A stretch of DNA of 64,000 bases, from contig CM032797.1 in assembly GCA_019155185.1 (NCBI GenBank), forward strand, positions 11,332,881-11,396,880. The letters are read 5' to 3'. The notes beneath the pieces are model-generated. The model had not been told where the DNA came from and did not search any database. It saw only the letters and a program-made list of their open reading frames with translations. This document shows, piece after piece, positions 23,930 through 37,065 of this stretch. The translations under genes were made by a program, and so were the position numbers. Each line of letters opens with the position of its first letter. Position 1 is the stretch's first letter. This DNA is from Beaufortia kweichowensis. Its lineage: Eukaryota > Chordata > Actinopteri > Cypriniformes > Gastromyzontidae.

Positions 23930-26900
23930 ATGCTGATCGCTCAAGTTAAGCTGTCCTTACTTTGCCCCTCTACCTGTGTGGTTTGTTCTGAAGATGTCAT
24001 GATCTGCCATAAGCTCTTAAAGATTATTGGTAAGTAAGATTTAGTACAATATACTGTATACAATAAATTTGTAGTGGAATGGCATGATTGTCTTTAGATA
24101 CTCTGAATATGTTGAAAGACACTTGGTAATACATAGACTCATAATATAACTTTAAAACATGTTCAGTTTTAGAGTTGTGGATTATAAAAACTGTTTGTAT
24201 TTGCCATTTTCAGATGCACCTTACACTACTAAAGCTTTGATGCTCACTGATGGACTCATAAACTCTGTGGACAACATGGTCCTCTCTGATTTATCCAACA
24301 TGAGTGTTCTGGCACTCAGCAACAATGCCATTTCCACCATCATGGAGGATGCTTTTCAGAACCTCACATTCCTCACAACACTGTCTCTGGACCACAACCG
24401 TATCTCCAGCAAATCCTTGAACAGCTCCACGTTCTCATGGCTCCACAGACTGGAGACTCTTCAGCTAGGTAACAATGATCTTAGGCACATTGACGGCTCC
24501 TGGTTCCAGAACTCCAGAGCTTTAAAAAGTCTTCATTTAGAGGGGAACCTCCTCACCAGCCTCAACTCCAGCATCTTTTCCCAGTCTGACCTGAGGAACC
24601 TGGAAACCTTGGATTTGTCTGACAACCTTATTACATATTTGGATCGGAATAGCTTTCTAGGGCTGCCTCGTCTCCGCGGTCTCGATCTGTCCCGAAACCA
24701 TCTACGAAATTCCCCAGATGCATTCTCATACCTGTCATGGCTGTCGATGCTGAACCTTGATTTAAACCGCTGGAGCTGCACTTGTGAGTTGAGAGAACTT
24801 GCTTCATTTCTCAACAGCTACATTCAGGCTCCAGACAAAGTGTTGTACAATGGGCAGCGGATGGTTTGTGTGAATACAGATAACCCAGCGGTGCAGACTG
24901 TGCTGGAGTTGACTGAGGCTAACTGTGTCCCACCAAACCAAAACATTACAGTGGAGGTTGTAGCTAAACGCAACATCAGTCCACAGCAATACGTTCAAAA
25001 TCTTGCTATTGCTATTGTGTTTTCATTTTTGGGTGAGTATCTAATCCAGAAGTTTTATATCAATAAACATCTTAAACAAATAACAATTTATTAGTTATTT
25101 AATTACTGTGTTGAATTTATAGGTGGTGTTGGGATTACCCTGGGAATACTTGCCATCGTTTACTACAAACTTTGTAGGAAAGTTACACATGTACAGGAGG
25201 AAAATAAAGATGGGGAAAGAATAATCTCTAGCCCAGAATTGACTCAGTGGAATTTTTCTGAAGGTAAAGACGCTCTATCTTTGAGTTACGCGCTGTACAA
25301 CAGCAACAAATCCCATCCGCCCCAGGATAGAGAAGACTCCCCTTATTGTATGGGTCCAGAAAAACTGGAGAATCATTTCACCTGCCACAAATGCAGCTCA
25401 ACTGCCCTTGCGGTAAGAAAGCAAAAAGGAGAGATTGTCATGCAGAAACCCAATCACATGAGAGACCAACATGATAGAGATGATGATGATTGGCCAGCCT
25501 ATGTGGCTAGTAGCCAATGTAAAGGAAATGATCGACATTCTGTGTTGCAACAAAGGATCAAAGGTAAACTAGCAAACACATTCTTCTTTTTAAATGATTT
25601 ATTAATGGGAATTGTTATAGAGCAAACTTAAAGTTAGATAATTGTGAAGTTTTGCACTTCATTGTGTGACTCGTCTTGCACCATTTGTGCTGTGGACATG
25701 ATACAGTATTTCTCTCATTTTAATTTACAGACAAAAGTATACAAAGGCGCAATGAGAGGGGGTCTGGAATTTCAGGCAGTCGTGATATTTCTTCCCAGCA
25801 TCGTGGGGGTTCAAAGGACATCTCAGCTGTCAGAATACAACAGCTGGCCCTCAGTAATCATTTCTCAGCCCTCCACAGAGGCCCATTTAGACCCACCGAC
25901 CGAATACACAACGAGCTGGTAACCCATGGAAATAACTTGCTGTTAAAACGCCAGGCTCACGACGTTGGTCCTCAGCCAATCTACAGAACTCTCAGCTGTC
26001 TGCATTGTCATCAGACTTATGAATATAAGCAAGCTGGGAGTAATAACCAGAGCTTTCACAATCACTCTGAGAACAGACTTCAGGATGAAGAGAAACTGTA
26101 TGACGCTATGCTTTACAGAGACATCTTGGGTTATAAGTCCAACGCTGGAGAATGTGGTGAGAGTCGAACCAGTGAGCTGGGTTTAAAGTTAGCCTCTCAA
26201 AGGAGTGTTACTTTTGATCTGTCAGGATCTGAGGAACGTGTCCTCAACACACCAGCCGACAGACCCAAAGGGGAGAGTAGGATAAAAAGCTCTAAAACAT
26301 CTGCTCAAAAGAGCAGGCGAAAACCAGTTAAGACTAAAAGTAGCACGCAGGGACAAGTAAAACCCCACAAAACCAGAACACATGCCAAGAAGACGTTAAA
26401 GGTTAAATTAAATTTGAACCCTCTTCGAAAAAACAGGGTTCATTCCAAGTCTGGTGATCGAGAAGAGAATGAGGAAGACAAAAAGTTGCTCAAAAAGGCC
26501 AAGAAGGAAAAATTAAGGAGCGAAAAAGATCCCAAGCATCCAAAAAAATCCAAAAAAGAGACAACCAGCAATGAATCAAAGGAGAACATTGACGGCTCAG
26601 GAAACGAAGAGGAAGATGATGCTGTGGACAAAGATACAACAACCTCAAAAAAATCAAATGCATCTTCAAAGAAAGCAAAACACTCTAAGAAAGAAAACAA
26701 GATTTCAAGATCCAGTTCTAAGGATACTAATGATGTTGCAGACGACAGTTTAAATACTGCTAACCCAGATCAATCAGAAAACATTGTTCCTGTTGTGGAG
26801 GAAAATCTGTTTACTGACAGTTTGTTAGAGAGTGTCATCAGCTGTAGCACCGAAGACCAAAGCCTACAGAGCTCTATGCCACCAACACTCCCATTAACCA

Positions 26901-27148
26901 GCGCTGCAGATTTTCAGCAGATAAATAATCCAGGTTTAACACTTCCTGTGAGTGTCTCAGATGAATCTGCTGCTTCTCAGGACATGCTTGATCAGACCAA
27001 CAGTTTGGACCTTATGAGCTCTGCAGCACCTGTAATCCAAGAATATATTTCTTCAGCTGAAGGGTCACCTAAGAGAAAGATAAGACTCATTCTACCTGAA
27101 AAAAACTCCAACAGGCCTTCAACAGCTCTTGATAAAAAAATCAGATAA
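23930..27148 (+). CDS. lrrc53: leucine-rich repeat-containing protein 53
   Basis: A type I membrane LRR protein of unknown function. Four coding exons: 23930-24029, 24214-25032, 25123-25563 and 25731-27148. They join in frame to 925 residues; the human protein is longer, about 1,250. Domains in order: short hydrophobic leader; LRRNT cysteines at about 12, 16, 19 and 26 (CPSTCVVC...C); about seven LRRs (residues 40-215, for example LSVLALSNN-like LxxLxLxxN repeats); LRRCT beginning WSCTCELREL (about 219-268); one transmembrane helix (about 295-320); then a long cytoplasmic tail with a Lys/Ser/Glu-rich stretch at about 636-783. I chose the start by analogy with the short human N-terminus. An upstream exon adding a longer signal peptide is possible, because the frame stays open to the acceptor at 23,912. 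An AATAAA lies at 27,397-27,402. Confidence 0.88.
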
Positions 27149-27611
27149 CATCTTTTCTCACAGTTGATTATACAAACCGTTCATTTTGGACCTATTCAAT
27201 TATGTCTTTTTTTTGTTTTAAAGATTAAATTTTAATGTAGTATACATATGTAACATATATTGTAAACTTGTAAACAGTAAGTTTTTTTGCACGCTACAGA
27301 TACTAGAAAATCTCTCTGTAGATTTAAATCTGTTACACATAAGCATCAGGAGCTTGTTGTCTATACAGTTAATCATCTCTTTATTCAACTAAAGAAAATA
27401 AAGCTGCTTCATAGTTTCTGTGGCAAGAATCCAAAGTGCGGCCAGTGTGATTTACACCATTTTATGGTCTACTGATAAAAGCTAATGGAATGCACAGGAT
27501 TGGACTTAAGGATAAAAACATTGCACTCTTAATGTCATTGCACACCTCACACATGTCAATGCAGAACAATCTGACAGAACCAACATACAAGAGATCTGAT
27601 ATTGCAAAGCA

Positions 27612-30261
27612 ATGAAAGGTATGGAAGAAAAGAAGAGCAGCAATGAGGAGAATGAAGAGGGAGATGAAAAGGAACCAAAAACTCTGGGGATCTTTACAAG
27701 AGAGCAGTTTATCATGTTATGTGTTGGTATTGGTCTGATCGTACTTCTTCTCATCATTATTATACCTTCAGTCATTCTGATCAGTCGTTCAGGTATGAAA
27801 CTCCCTTCAGTGACTCATGATTCATTTTATTTGTAAAACTGTATATATATGCCATATTCAAGCATAATTATTAAGTTTTATGATTTATTTTTGTGTATGA
27901 ATTATTTTTTACTATAATTTTTTCTAATTATTCAGAATAAACTTAACAAGAATTTAAATAATTCAGTGAAATATTGTGTAATTTGTGGATAATGTTTGTG
28001 CATGACCACAGATGGTTCGGTCAGTATGAAGCCTTTCCCATCTGATGGAGACATGCTTGAATTTCTTCTCCAAACTGGAAAGATTAAAGAGAAAGATGGT
28101 CTGTATGCAACCTGGTATCACGCAGCCAACAATAAATCTGAGATGATCAAGGCCCTGAACAGTAAGATTGATAACAATATCTATAGTTTCAAGCCTATCT
28201 GTTAAATCTTGAACTACAGCTCAAGGTTGAGCTTCAATCAATCACTAGCAACATCTTACCCACCCTGTAATTATGTAATGCTCTGATAACAAATCATATT
28301 GATTTGTATTCACTACATTTATGTCTTTATTAAATGCCATGTCATTTAACCTGTTTATGTTGTAGGTAATATTATGATCCTGGAGGCTGATGTTAACGTA
28401 CAAGGTCATAACACAGCTAATGAAACCAATATTCCCATCATGGCTCATCCACCAGACATTTACAGTGATAACACTCTGGATGAGTGGCTGGATGCTGTAC
28501 TTAAATCAAAGAAAGGTAAAGAGATCACAGACTAGTAGAAACTCTTGTTATGCCAATGGCACCAGTTTAATAACTCTTGTATTGATCCTTATTTAGGGAT
28601 TAAACTGGATTTTAAGAGTATTAATGCTGTGGAACCCTCACTGGAGCTATTGAGAGTAAAAAACCAAACAGGAATCAACCGACCAGTGTGGATAAATGCA
28701 GATATTCTTCCTGGTCCTAATGTCCCTAACTTCTGGCCAGCGATCAATGCTTCTGAGTAAGAGCATAAGGTTGAATTCGATACTTTTGTTTACTTGGTTG
28801 TATGGTTGTATATTTGAGTTGCTAACAGTGCATTTCTTTCATTTACAATAAGATTTTTCAGACTCATTGAAACGAAATTTCCCGATGTCACCATCTCTCC
28901 AGGATGGAAGGTTCTATACCTCTCCATCTTTCCAAATGTGACATACACTCGTAACATGGTGGAGAAAATGTATGCTACTGTAAGGCACCTCCCTCAGAAG
29001 ATCACTTTTCCTGTCCATGCTTTGATGGCCAAGAATGGGTGGCCACATCTGAGCTGGCTACTTAGCCAGTCTTCAAGGTATCCTCAATTAATTGCAGTAT
29101 TTGTTAGTTGTGCTTTAATGCCCAAACTCAAAAATGAAACAATACTGTGATTACTGGATATGATTCAGGTTCAGCTTAACTCTCTGGCAAGGTAAGGAGA
29201 ACCCCACCGTGAATGATCTTCTCTTTGTCAGAGACAACAGCAACCCTCAGCGCATCTATTACGACATCTACGAGCCTGTGCTCTCGCAGTTCAAAGAAGC
29301 TGCCAGTGAGTGACATCATAGTCTTGCATATTACACATCACCTGTTGTAAATATGAATTAATCCAAACCTCTTTCAGAGCAGAAAAACAGGCCCAGACGA
29401 TTCTATCCAGGTGGAGACATAGTTGACTATTTCAAGCCTGTAAACGATGATGGTCTGAACATTCTGTGGGAGACTGTGACGGACAAAGATTCTTTGATAT
29501 CTCTGCTCAAAGGTATGATTTCATCATGCTGACACTAACAAACATGCAAAATAGATCTTAAAAAATGTGGATGCAAACATTTCTTTGCAGACAGCCATGG
29601 TAGAATGCTGGTGATTCCAGTTGTGGAATCTGTTAGGACAGACCAACCCAATATTCCAGTCGTTCAGGGTTCCCAACCTGAGCTGCCTCTTCAGGATTGT
29701 CTGGATCTGATTCTTGCCTCAGAGAAGCCTTGGGGACTCTACTTACGGATAAAGTCCCAGAATCAGCTCATCCCCTCACTGATGCTTCTCCGACAAGCCT
29801 ATGACAAGGATCTTCTGCACCATCCCACATGGGTCAACATGGACATAGCCCACAGAGCTTTCCATATCCAAGGTTACGTGACAGGAGACGAATTCCTAAG
29901 AGCCATTAATCAAATCTATCCATATGTGACTTTGGCTCCAGGTTGGCCTAAAGAGGTTCTCGATCAAGGATACACACCAGAGCTGGTGGATAATATGGTG
30001 AAGCTCTTCCAAGGGACTTGGCAAGATGTTTCACTGCAGCTGCAAGTTAACGCTCTAGACAGGTCTTTGGCTGGATGTAGGAGCCTTATGCTTGCTCAGT
30101 CACGATTCTCACTTACTCTGGAGCATCGGGCAGATGAAAGACGTCATAATACTTGGAACACAAGCTTAATGTCTATCCGAGCAGGAAACAGGCAGCGGAG
30201 CTACTACAACATGTTTAATATGTACAGAGAACATATAGCAAGACTGTCTGCATTACATTAG
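27612..30261 (+). CDS. fam151a: FAM151A (menorin-family type II membrane protein)
   Basis: FAM151A belongs to the menorin/DUF2181 family; the nematode relative acts in dendrite patterning. Its biochemical role is not established to my knowledge. Eight coding exons: 27612-27792, 28012-28161, 28366-28515, 28597-28756, 28853-29077, 29169-29305, 29378-29512 and 29591-30261. They join to 602 residues (human 585). There is an acidic cytoplasmic N-terminus, then a transmembrane anchor at about 33-57. FAM151 domain 1 spans about 70-335, with TWYHAANNK (His97), LEADVNVQG (Glu117, Asp119), PIMAHPPDIYSDNTL (His138), GIKLDFK and RPVWINADILPGPN. Domain 2 spans about 380-595, with the TLAPGWPKEVLDQGY block matching TISPGWKVLY in domain 1. 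It is convergent with acot11. An ATTAAA at 30,365 may serve polyadenylation. Confidence 0.95.
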
Positions 30262-31383
30262 ATATTGCACATAATGCAGTTTTTCGAATGAAGTGCTGCT
30301 TAAATTTCTGTTGAGTGGATATGTATATAAAGTCTGAAAACCTGAAATTGAACTTGTACAGGACATTAAATTATTGGTCTGATTTTTTTAAACTAAAAAT
30401 ACAGTGCAGTACTGTATATTTAATTATTTACACACATTTATTTACACACATAATATTTAATTTACACACAGTAGAAAAATATCTTATTAACAAAACAACT
30501 TTCCATTTATACTTTTTCTTTAAATCAAAATGAACACAGACACATTACAATTTTTCACATCCTCATTTTATATATTTTCTGTATCAATACATTACAGTTA
30601 TGAAACAGGACATGAAACACATGATGAACAATGTTAGTGTGTGTATTCATTTTTAAGAGCAGACATGGGAAACATGTTTTTTCTTGTTATTTTGAGGTAA
30701 AAAGTTGTTGAACTATGTAAACATTCTGAAGTATGCCAATGTAATGTAGATTTTGCAAGAAGCTGTTATTTAATGATGTGACAATGCCAGGCACACCTGA
30801 CCTGATGGCAGCATGTCAGTGTTTCTCATCTCATTTCACATGCAGTGAGGTTAGCCAACCATAAACAAAAATCATTTATGTATGTAATGGATTAGGATTG
30901 GAATTTAACAATTTTTGTTGACAATTTCAGAGTCTTTCTGACTCCATTAACAATTCTGTCAATACTTTTAAGAAAGCACCAAGTATTTAATATCAACTGT
31001 ATGGAACAGTATATACTAAATGTTTAAAATGTTTTTTCTTTAAAATGTTAAAATGCTTGTTTAATATTTATTATGAAACTTTTGCCAGTACCATTTATTA
31101 CAAAAAAACCACAACACGGTAATAAGTTATTTTGAGTTGTACATGACCGAAAGTAGGTGAGCAAAAAGTAAATGCAGACTAATAAGTTTGAGACTTATTT
31201 AAGTGGTAAAATAATAACCTGATTCATTAAAAGTAATTTGTTTGTGAATCAGCCCTCATCGGTCCCCTTGTATATTTTTTGTTTCCATTGTATTATTTTG
31301 TCTCACTCTGTCTTTCTAACCGCATTCAACTCAGACAGCATAATCACAGCTTACTTTCTAAAAGCCTTTAAATATCGGCTGTA
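30262..31383. other. convergent fam151a/acot11 3' intergenic region
   Basis: 1.1 kb between two stop codons on opposite strands. It is AT-rich, with a plus-strand ATTAAA at 30,365-30,370 and minus-strand AATAAA signals (TTTATT on plus) at 31,067-31,072 and 31,094-31,099. I see no third gene. Confidence 0.5.
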
Positions 31384-34300
31384 TCACAATGGTATGTTTA
31401 ACTCAACAGCAGATGCTAATGTAGCAGAGGTGTGTGCAGATTGACTGACTCTGTTCTCCAGCAGGTACCGGCTACATGCACAGAACGTTGAGTAGAAGCT
31501 AGACGAGAGCCCTGCGATGTCGGTGGAGATGTACGGCAGCACTCCTGGACTGGCCTGATTATAATAGGAAATCTGAGGGCACAATGAAAAACATGTCAGA
31601 GAGCTGTCGGTATGTTCTTATGAAGAGCTTATGAAGGTCTTTTCAGGTGTTTTGTATTTCAGTGTCATACCTTTGAGACACTTTCTGACACTGCATAAAT
31701 AGTAAAGCCAGCACAGACCACCTCACCCCTGTTGAAACCCTCTGTGGGTGCGTGAGTGGGTAGAGTAACTGATCGTAGTGCAATGACATACGGATCCCTA
31801 AAAATATTATGTATTATTAATATTATGTCACATCATAAAAGTAAAATGCAGTTTAATCTAGACATACATTTCTTACATCATTTACTCACTCTCATGTTAT
31901 TCTTAACCTGTATGACTTTTTTTCTTCTGCAGAACATAAATGAAGATTTTTTGAAAAACACTGGTCACCAAACAATATTGGTCACCATTGACTTCCATTG
32001 TATGGACACAAAACACTAAGACATTTCTCAAATTTTCTTCTTTTGCATTCCACAGAAGAAAGATTCATATACATGTTTTGAATGACAGGAAGGACAAATG
32101 ACAGAAATTGTATTTTCTAATGAACTATCCCTTTAAAGTAAATTTAATAAGTACCATAGCTAGCCCTTATTTAAGCATGTCCTTACCCGCTATCACAAGG
32201 TGGCCTTCTAGAAGCTAGTAAAATGAAGTCCTGAACTTTCCCTTTGTCACCGACCGAGGGAGTGACAACTCGATAGATGAAATCGTCCTCATCTACCCTG
32301 ATGAGCAGCTCGCACAGACTGCACATAAACAGAACAAACACACATTAAATGTCCTCTTAAAACTGTTTCTTTCTAATATTATACAATAGTCAAATAGGTT
32401 TACATGTAATTATTTTGTCTTTACAAGTGTTATACATGTGCTTATTAAAAAAGCATGTCTAGTACTCTAATTCGTGTGGTCTTACGTATAGTGTGGGTCC
32501 CACTCCTGTCTGCGGCTGAGATCCGAGACGAGGCTGAATGCTCTGTGTGCCGGGACATCCACCTCAGACTCCACCCTGAGAAACAAACTCTGATTCTCCT
32601 CCACCGTATACAGACTCACCTGCCCAACGCAAAGTAATTCAGTAAGTATCTGTGCATGGACTTTGTGATGTTTCAGTTACATATGGAGACCAGTGCTTAC
32701 ATGATTTTTCTTTGAACTGAGGATCCAGTTGTTTTTGGCTGCAAGCATTTTCAGGGCAGACACATTGTTGTAGCTTAGGTATACCTGAAAATATGAATAT
32801 CATTATCAATTCTGAAACATTTGTTTAATGTAATACCAACATGTTTTGCCAATGTAAACTGTCAAGGTGTAACTTAATACATATCTGATTATAGACAGAA
32901 GCATCTAACATTCAAGTCCTGTTTTTTGTAAACATCCAATCGCGTGTACAAACATTTTTTCGATGCCATGTCGTATTTTGTAATCCATGCCTGTTTTTTA
33001 TCTACTTTGTTTGCCATCATGTCTACCCTAATTAAAATGTGAAGATGGTTTAGCTGTTTTTGATACTTTATTTTGTTCTATTTGTGCCATATGTCTATAC
33101 TATTTAAAAGCAAATATTCTTGAGAATCAGAAGTGCAGTTTTCCTTTCTGTGTACACATATTTTCTATTAAAATCATAACCATACTTATTACAGTAAAAA
33201 ATTATTGGACTTAAAATCTGTGTAATTGAATCAGACTTGATGTTGCATACAATAGCAAACAGGTGGCTTAAAAGCGAACAGGCATAGACTAAAAACCACT
33301 GGGTTTTAAGTAAGGGACGGTTACCTGGTTACTGGGGTCCCAGGGGACAGACAGTGGCACCTCAGTCTGTTTACATGAGATGATGTACTTCCTGAATAAC
33401 CAAAAGACCAGACAAGGGTTATGTTTTTTGAGAGAAACTGAACAATAAACAGTATGTTTTAATAATTAACAATAATAATTAACAATATCTCTCCCTTAAT
33501 AAACAACAATTGAATTCCTGACATTAAAAAAGAGACATCATTTATAGGAATCCACAGCATTTGTCTAATGGAAAAGATGCACAGTGACGGCGCCATCTGT
33601 GGGTCAGTTGTGGATATCATGTTTAGCCAACTCTTCCTGTATCGAGCCCATGTTAACAAAGAATAAGTGTTAAATGTCTAACCTATCAAGTCGAATCTTC
33701 TTCCTGGCAAGAGCCTCTTGGTATCTCCTCTTACCCTCCTGTGGAAAATTCAGAGGAGCAGATTTTACTGAGTTCTGACTTTAAAAAAAAATCAGAACCA
33801 GCTGCTAATTCTGTTTAGGTTGGAAATTCATGTTGGAAATTTAAATGAATGAGTCTTGCATGACCATTGAGAACTAAATCTGGATTCAGATTTGTATTCC
33901 TCACCTGAGGTTCAGGTTTTATAGGGGGTATTGGGCATGGCCTTCCATTCTCATCCAGCACCTCAAAAGTCATGAAGGCACTATTAATGTGTCTCAGAGG
34001 TTCCTCTCCTTGGTAGGCTTCAGCACATACACCTACTTCCATACTGTTAACCCAGGGATAAACCAGAAAACTATATGACATGACCATTACTGTGTAAAAA
34101 GCTGGAGCTTATCCACCTCGTATGCATACCCACCTGTTCTTAAATGTATTGTTGACAATAGCTTTCAGTACCAAGCGATCTCCAACCTGAGAAGGTCCTC
34201 TGAAGTAGAACATGTCTATGGTCCTCAAAGTGGGATGAGCATTGCATAAACGACTATAAAGAGTTATAGATAAAGAGAAAGATTATCTTTACAAATCTAC

Positions 34301-36852
34301 AGATGTTACACTAATTTTTCTTATTAAGACTTCATAAGACTATGAAGTCTATATTTTAATAATTTAAAATATGACAATATTTTAAATTATTGTGAAAATT
34401 CTAATTTAATTTATATCAAGAATGAATATTTTTGCTAAATTTCTCTTTTTCTTAGGAGAAAATACATACTTAAACTGTACTGTAGCATTAGGTCACACTG
34501 TACATTAAATTCTTTTTCCAAAATTATTAGGCATATATATTATAAAAATGTTAGCATTTCATGATCCAGAGGTAACAACATAATTGTATAATATGATATA
34601 GAAGCAAAGTCACTGCTGGTTCTTAGTTTCTAGACTAAAGCTTTAAAATGTGTATCAAAATAAAAGCAACAATACAGTCATCAAAGTATCTTTAGCAATG
34701 TGTTTGTGACAACATTACAAACCTTGAACCCTGATCTGGTGCATGATAAGCGTTTGACAAAGCTAAAGATTAACTGCTGTAAAGAAGTGCACACACCTGG
34801 CTGCAATAGTAGCCACATTTTCCATCCAGGCCATAATCTGGCCTCCGAATGTGTTAACCTGATGATTGGCATGAGGAGGAAGTACAAGCTCGACACTCTC
34901 CACACGAGTCTTTTCAGTCTCCACTACCTTTTCTTCATCAGGGCTGTCAGCTTCTGGCACACACAACCACAAACAAAAACACATCCTCAACCAAACAACC
35001 GAGAACTGAAATTGTCTAGACAGGAAACCTTACTCATGGCAGTTTAATCTTGGAAGTCTTGGAAAAGAAGAAGAGAGAATGTACACTGTTACACCACATA
35101 CCCTCAGTAATGCTCCTCTGGAAGCTCTTGTTGTTGAGCAAGTCCTGCATGATTTCATGGTGAATAAGTCTCATTCTTCTTCTCTCAGCTGCTAAACTGT
35201 GTTCCACCTGCTCTCTGTGCGTGCAGGGAACTATCTGCTTTAACTGCACCTGCAGACATAGTTCAAATACAATCAAGACATTTTCAAAATCTTTAAGAAC
35301 AGTTCTGGGTTACTAAAATCAGTTTGTTAAAAACAATTCCTTGTAACTAATAGGTGATAAATGACAGAGAACATATGTATATGAATATGTATATGTACAT
35401 GAAATCACTATTCACACCTTACTTGTCCCTGTGCGTCTGGCGACAAATGTGGCAAAGGCCTGGCAGACTCTTGAATGACGACCGCTGTACAGGTCCTCAC
35501 AGTTCACCTCTATTCCCACCTCACACACACACACACACGCCAACATATCAGTAATATGCAATCATACAACACTATACACTATCAACACTATATAATGCAC
35601 CGGTAAAATACAAAAACAATTACATTTTACATATTCACATATCTATTATATCTTATTTAATCGACTAATCAATTCAATGATAAAATATATCCAATCATGT
35701 GACTTAGATGAACCTTTGCCTATTACCTCCATACTTGAATTAAAAGCTCTGTTGACTTTGGCTTTGATGTTGACCACTTGTCCCACACTAAAAAAGAATT
35801 ATTACAGTAATTATACTGTATTAAAAGTATAATTCAGAAAACGTTATGGCAGAGAAACAGATCATATAGCCATGTAGAGCAATGGCAAAAATGAGAGTAA
35901 AGACTTAAGTCTTGACAATTCTTAGACAGCTGCTTACCAAGTAAATAAATACATCAAGTTGTAATACTTAAATCTGAGCATTTTAGTATGTGATAAGAAA
36001 GAGCCCACAGGGTGATACAAGAGATATGAAACTACCACAGCTACATAGGAAATCATCTTTGAAAAACATTTGACAGCAGACCAATTGTAATTGACAAATC
36101 GACCAATTACAATCAGGTATTTCAGAGAGCTGTGTGACAACAGTGAGTGTTTTACATAAGTCTTGAGAATCTCCTCACTCTGATCCACACAGTCTGCCAG
36201 AGCAATTAAGCCTTGTGTCTAATACTAGTTTAATAGCACAATAAACCAGAAAGAACTGCCAGTACTCCCTAAGGCGAAATTACATGCTGGTTAGGATGTT
36301 TTTCAAAAGAGACTGAGATGTGGCTCTAATTATCTAAAACATAAATGATATTTCTTGTGTACCCAATGGTGCGCTCAAAGTAGATGTCATCAACAGAAGC
36401 TGTTACACAGGGGCATCCAGCATGTCTCTCAGCTGGAATAGAAGCAGATAAAATGAGACAGTAATGACTTTCAAAACATTTCTTTTAGATTTATCTGTCT
36501 GATCTAATAGGGGCATGTTTATGAGTGATGTACATCAAAATTTACACTTTCATTAGTTCTGTTACACCACACTGTATCAAATAATGTTCAAGCACACATA
36601 GATAGATCTTATTTGCAAACCATTTCTGAGCATTACACTAACACACAAGGCCTTTACAATGCAGGACAAAGATGCCATCTCACCCGAGAGACATGCTGTG
36701 CAGTCCATCCATTTCAGCAGCTGTCCCACACTCAGTTCCCCACAGTGGTTGGCATGACAGGGCAGCACTATCTGACTCATCTTCACCTCTGAAGAGATGT
36801 GATGCTGCTCTGCATCTTCTATATGCAGGTCCTGCAGGGACTCTGACGCCAT
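31384..36852 (-). CDS. acot11: acyl-CoA thioesterase 11 (THEM1/BFIT)
   Basis: ACOT11 hydrolyses fatty acyl-CoA to free acid and CoA; it has two hotdog thioesterase domains and a lipid-binding START domain. Fifteen coding exons (5' to 3'): 36684-36852, 36363-36432, 35727-35787, 35418-35519, 35102-35249, 34797-34953, 34134-34253, 33905-34043, 33683-33738, 33325-33391, 32701-32784, 32486-32619, 32187-32318, 31671-31797 and 31384-31572. They join to 584 residues (human about 600). Hotdog 1 shows PCHANHCGELSVGQLLKWMD (residues 31-50). Hotdog 2 shows PPHANHQVNTFGGQIMAWME (209-228) and GVCAEAY. START spans about 365-560, with YNNVSALKML, RRQEWDPHY and ISYYNQASPGVLPYI. A non-coding first exon probably ends at 38,056 (GTAAGA donor). 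The acceptor of coding exon 4 abuts a (GT)n tract. Confidence 0.95.
31857..32137. mobile_element. palindromic foldback MITE (Angel-like), copy 3
   Basis: Well preserved: ATCATTTACTCACTCTCATG at the left, CTGTATGACTTTTTTTCTTC, the core ACTTCCATTGTATGGACAC, then the inverse arm (TTCTTCTTTTGCATTCCACA, GAAAGATTCATATACATG, AATGACAG) and the end TGAACTATCCCTTTAAAG. It lies inside the acot11 intron between the exons at 32,187 and 31,797, and has no coding capacity. Confidence 0.85.
35520..35540. repeat. (AC)n microsatellite at an acot11 splice acceptor
   Basis: On the transcribed (minus) strand this is (GT)n running directly into GAG at the acceptor of the acot11 exon 35,418-35,519, so the intron lacks the usual pyrimidine tract beside its AG. 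Confidence 0.9.
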
Positions 36853-37065
36853 GCCCGTGGGTTGAGGGTCTGGCTTTGGAGAACACTAAAATAGTCCTTA
36901 AAAATATTATTATCCGAAAAAGCATAGAGCTACACAAATATTCAAATGGATTATGTAAAAAAATGGATTTTACATAAGTTTCCTGTCCTGTTAAAGGTAT
37001 TATTTAATTTAATTGTAGTAGGCCTATTAAATTTAGCACATAAATGTGAATGTACATAAAGGGCA

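Noticed and set aside
24533..24814. 93-codon minus-strand open frame inside lrrc53 exon 2
   Set aside because: It is antisense to the LRR exon and shows no family resemblance; the plus frame is a clear LRR/LRRCT protein.
26440..26700. Ser/Phe-rich minus-strand frames over the lrrc53 tail
   Set aside because: They are antisense shadows of the Lys/Glu/Ser-rich coding sequence.
32455..32637. 60-codon plus frame at 32,455
   Set aside because: It is antisense to an acot11 START-domain exon with strong family identity.
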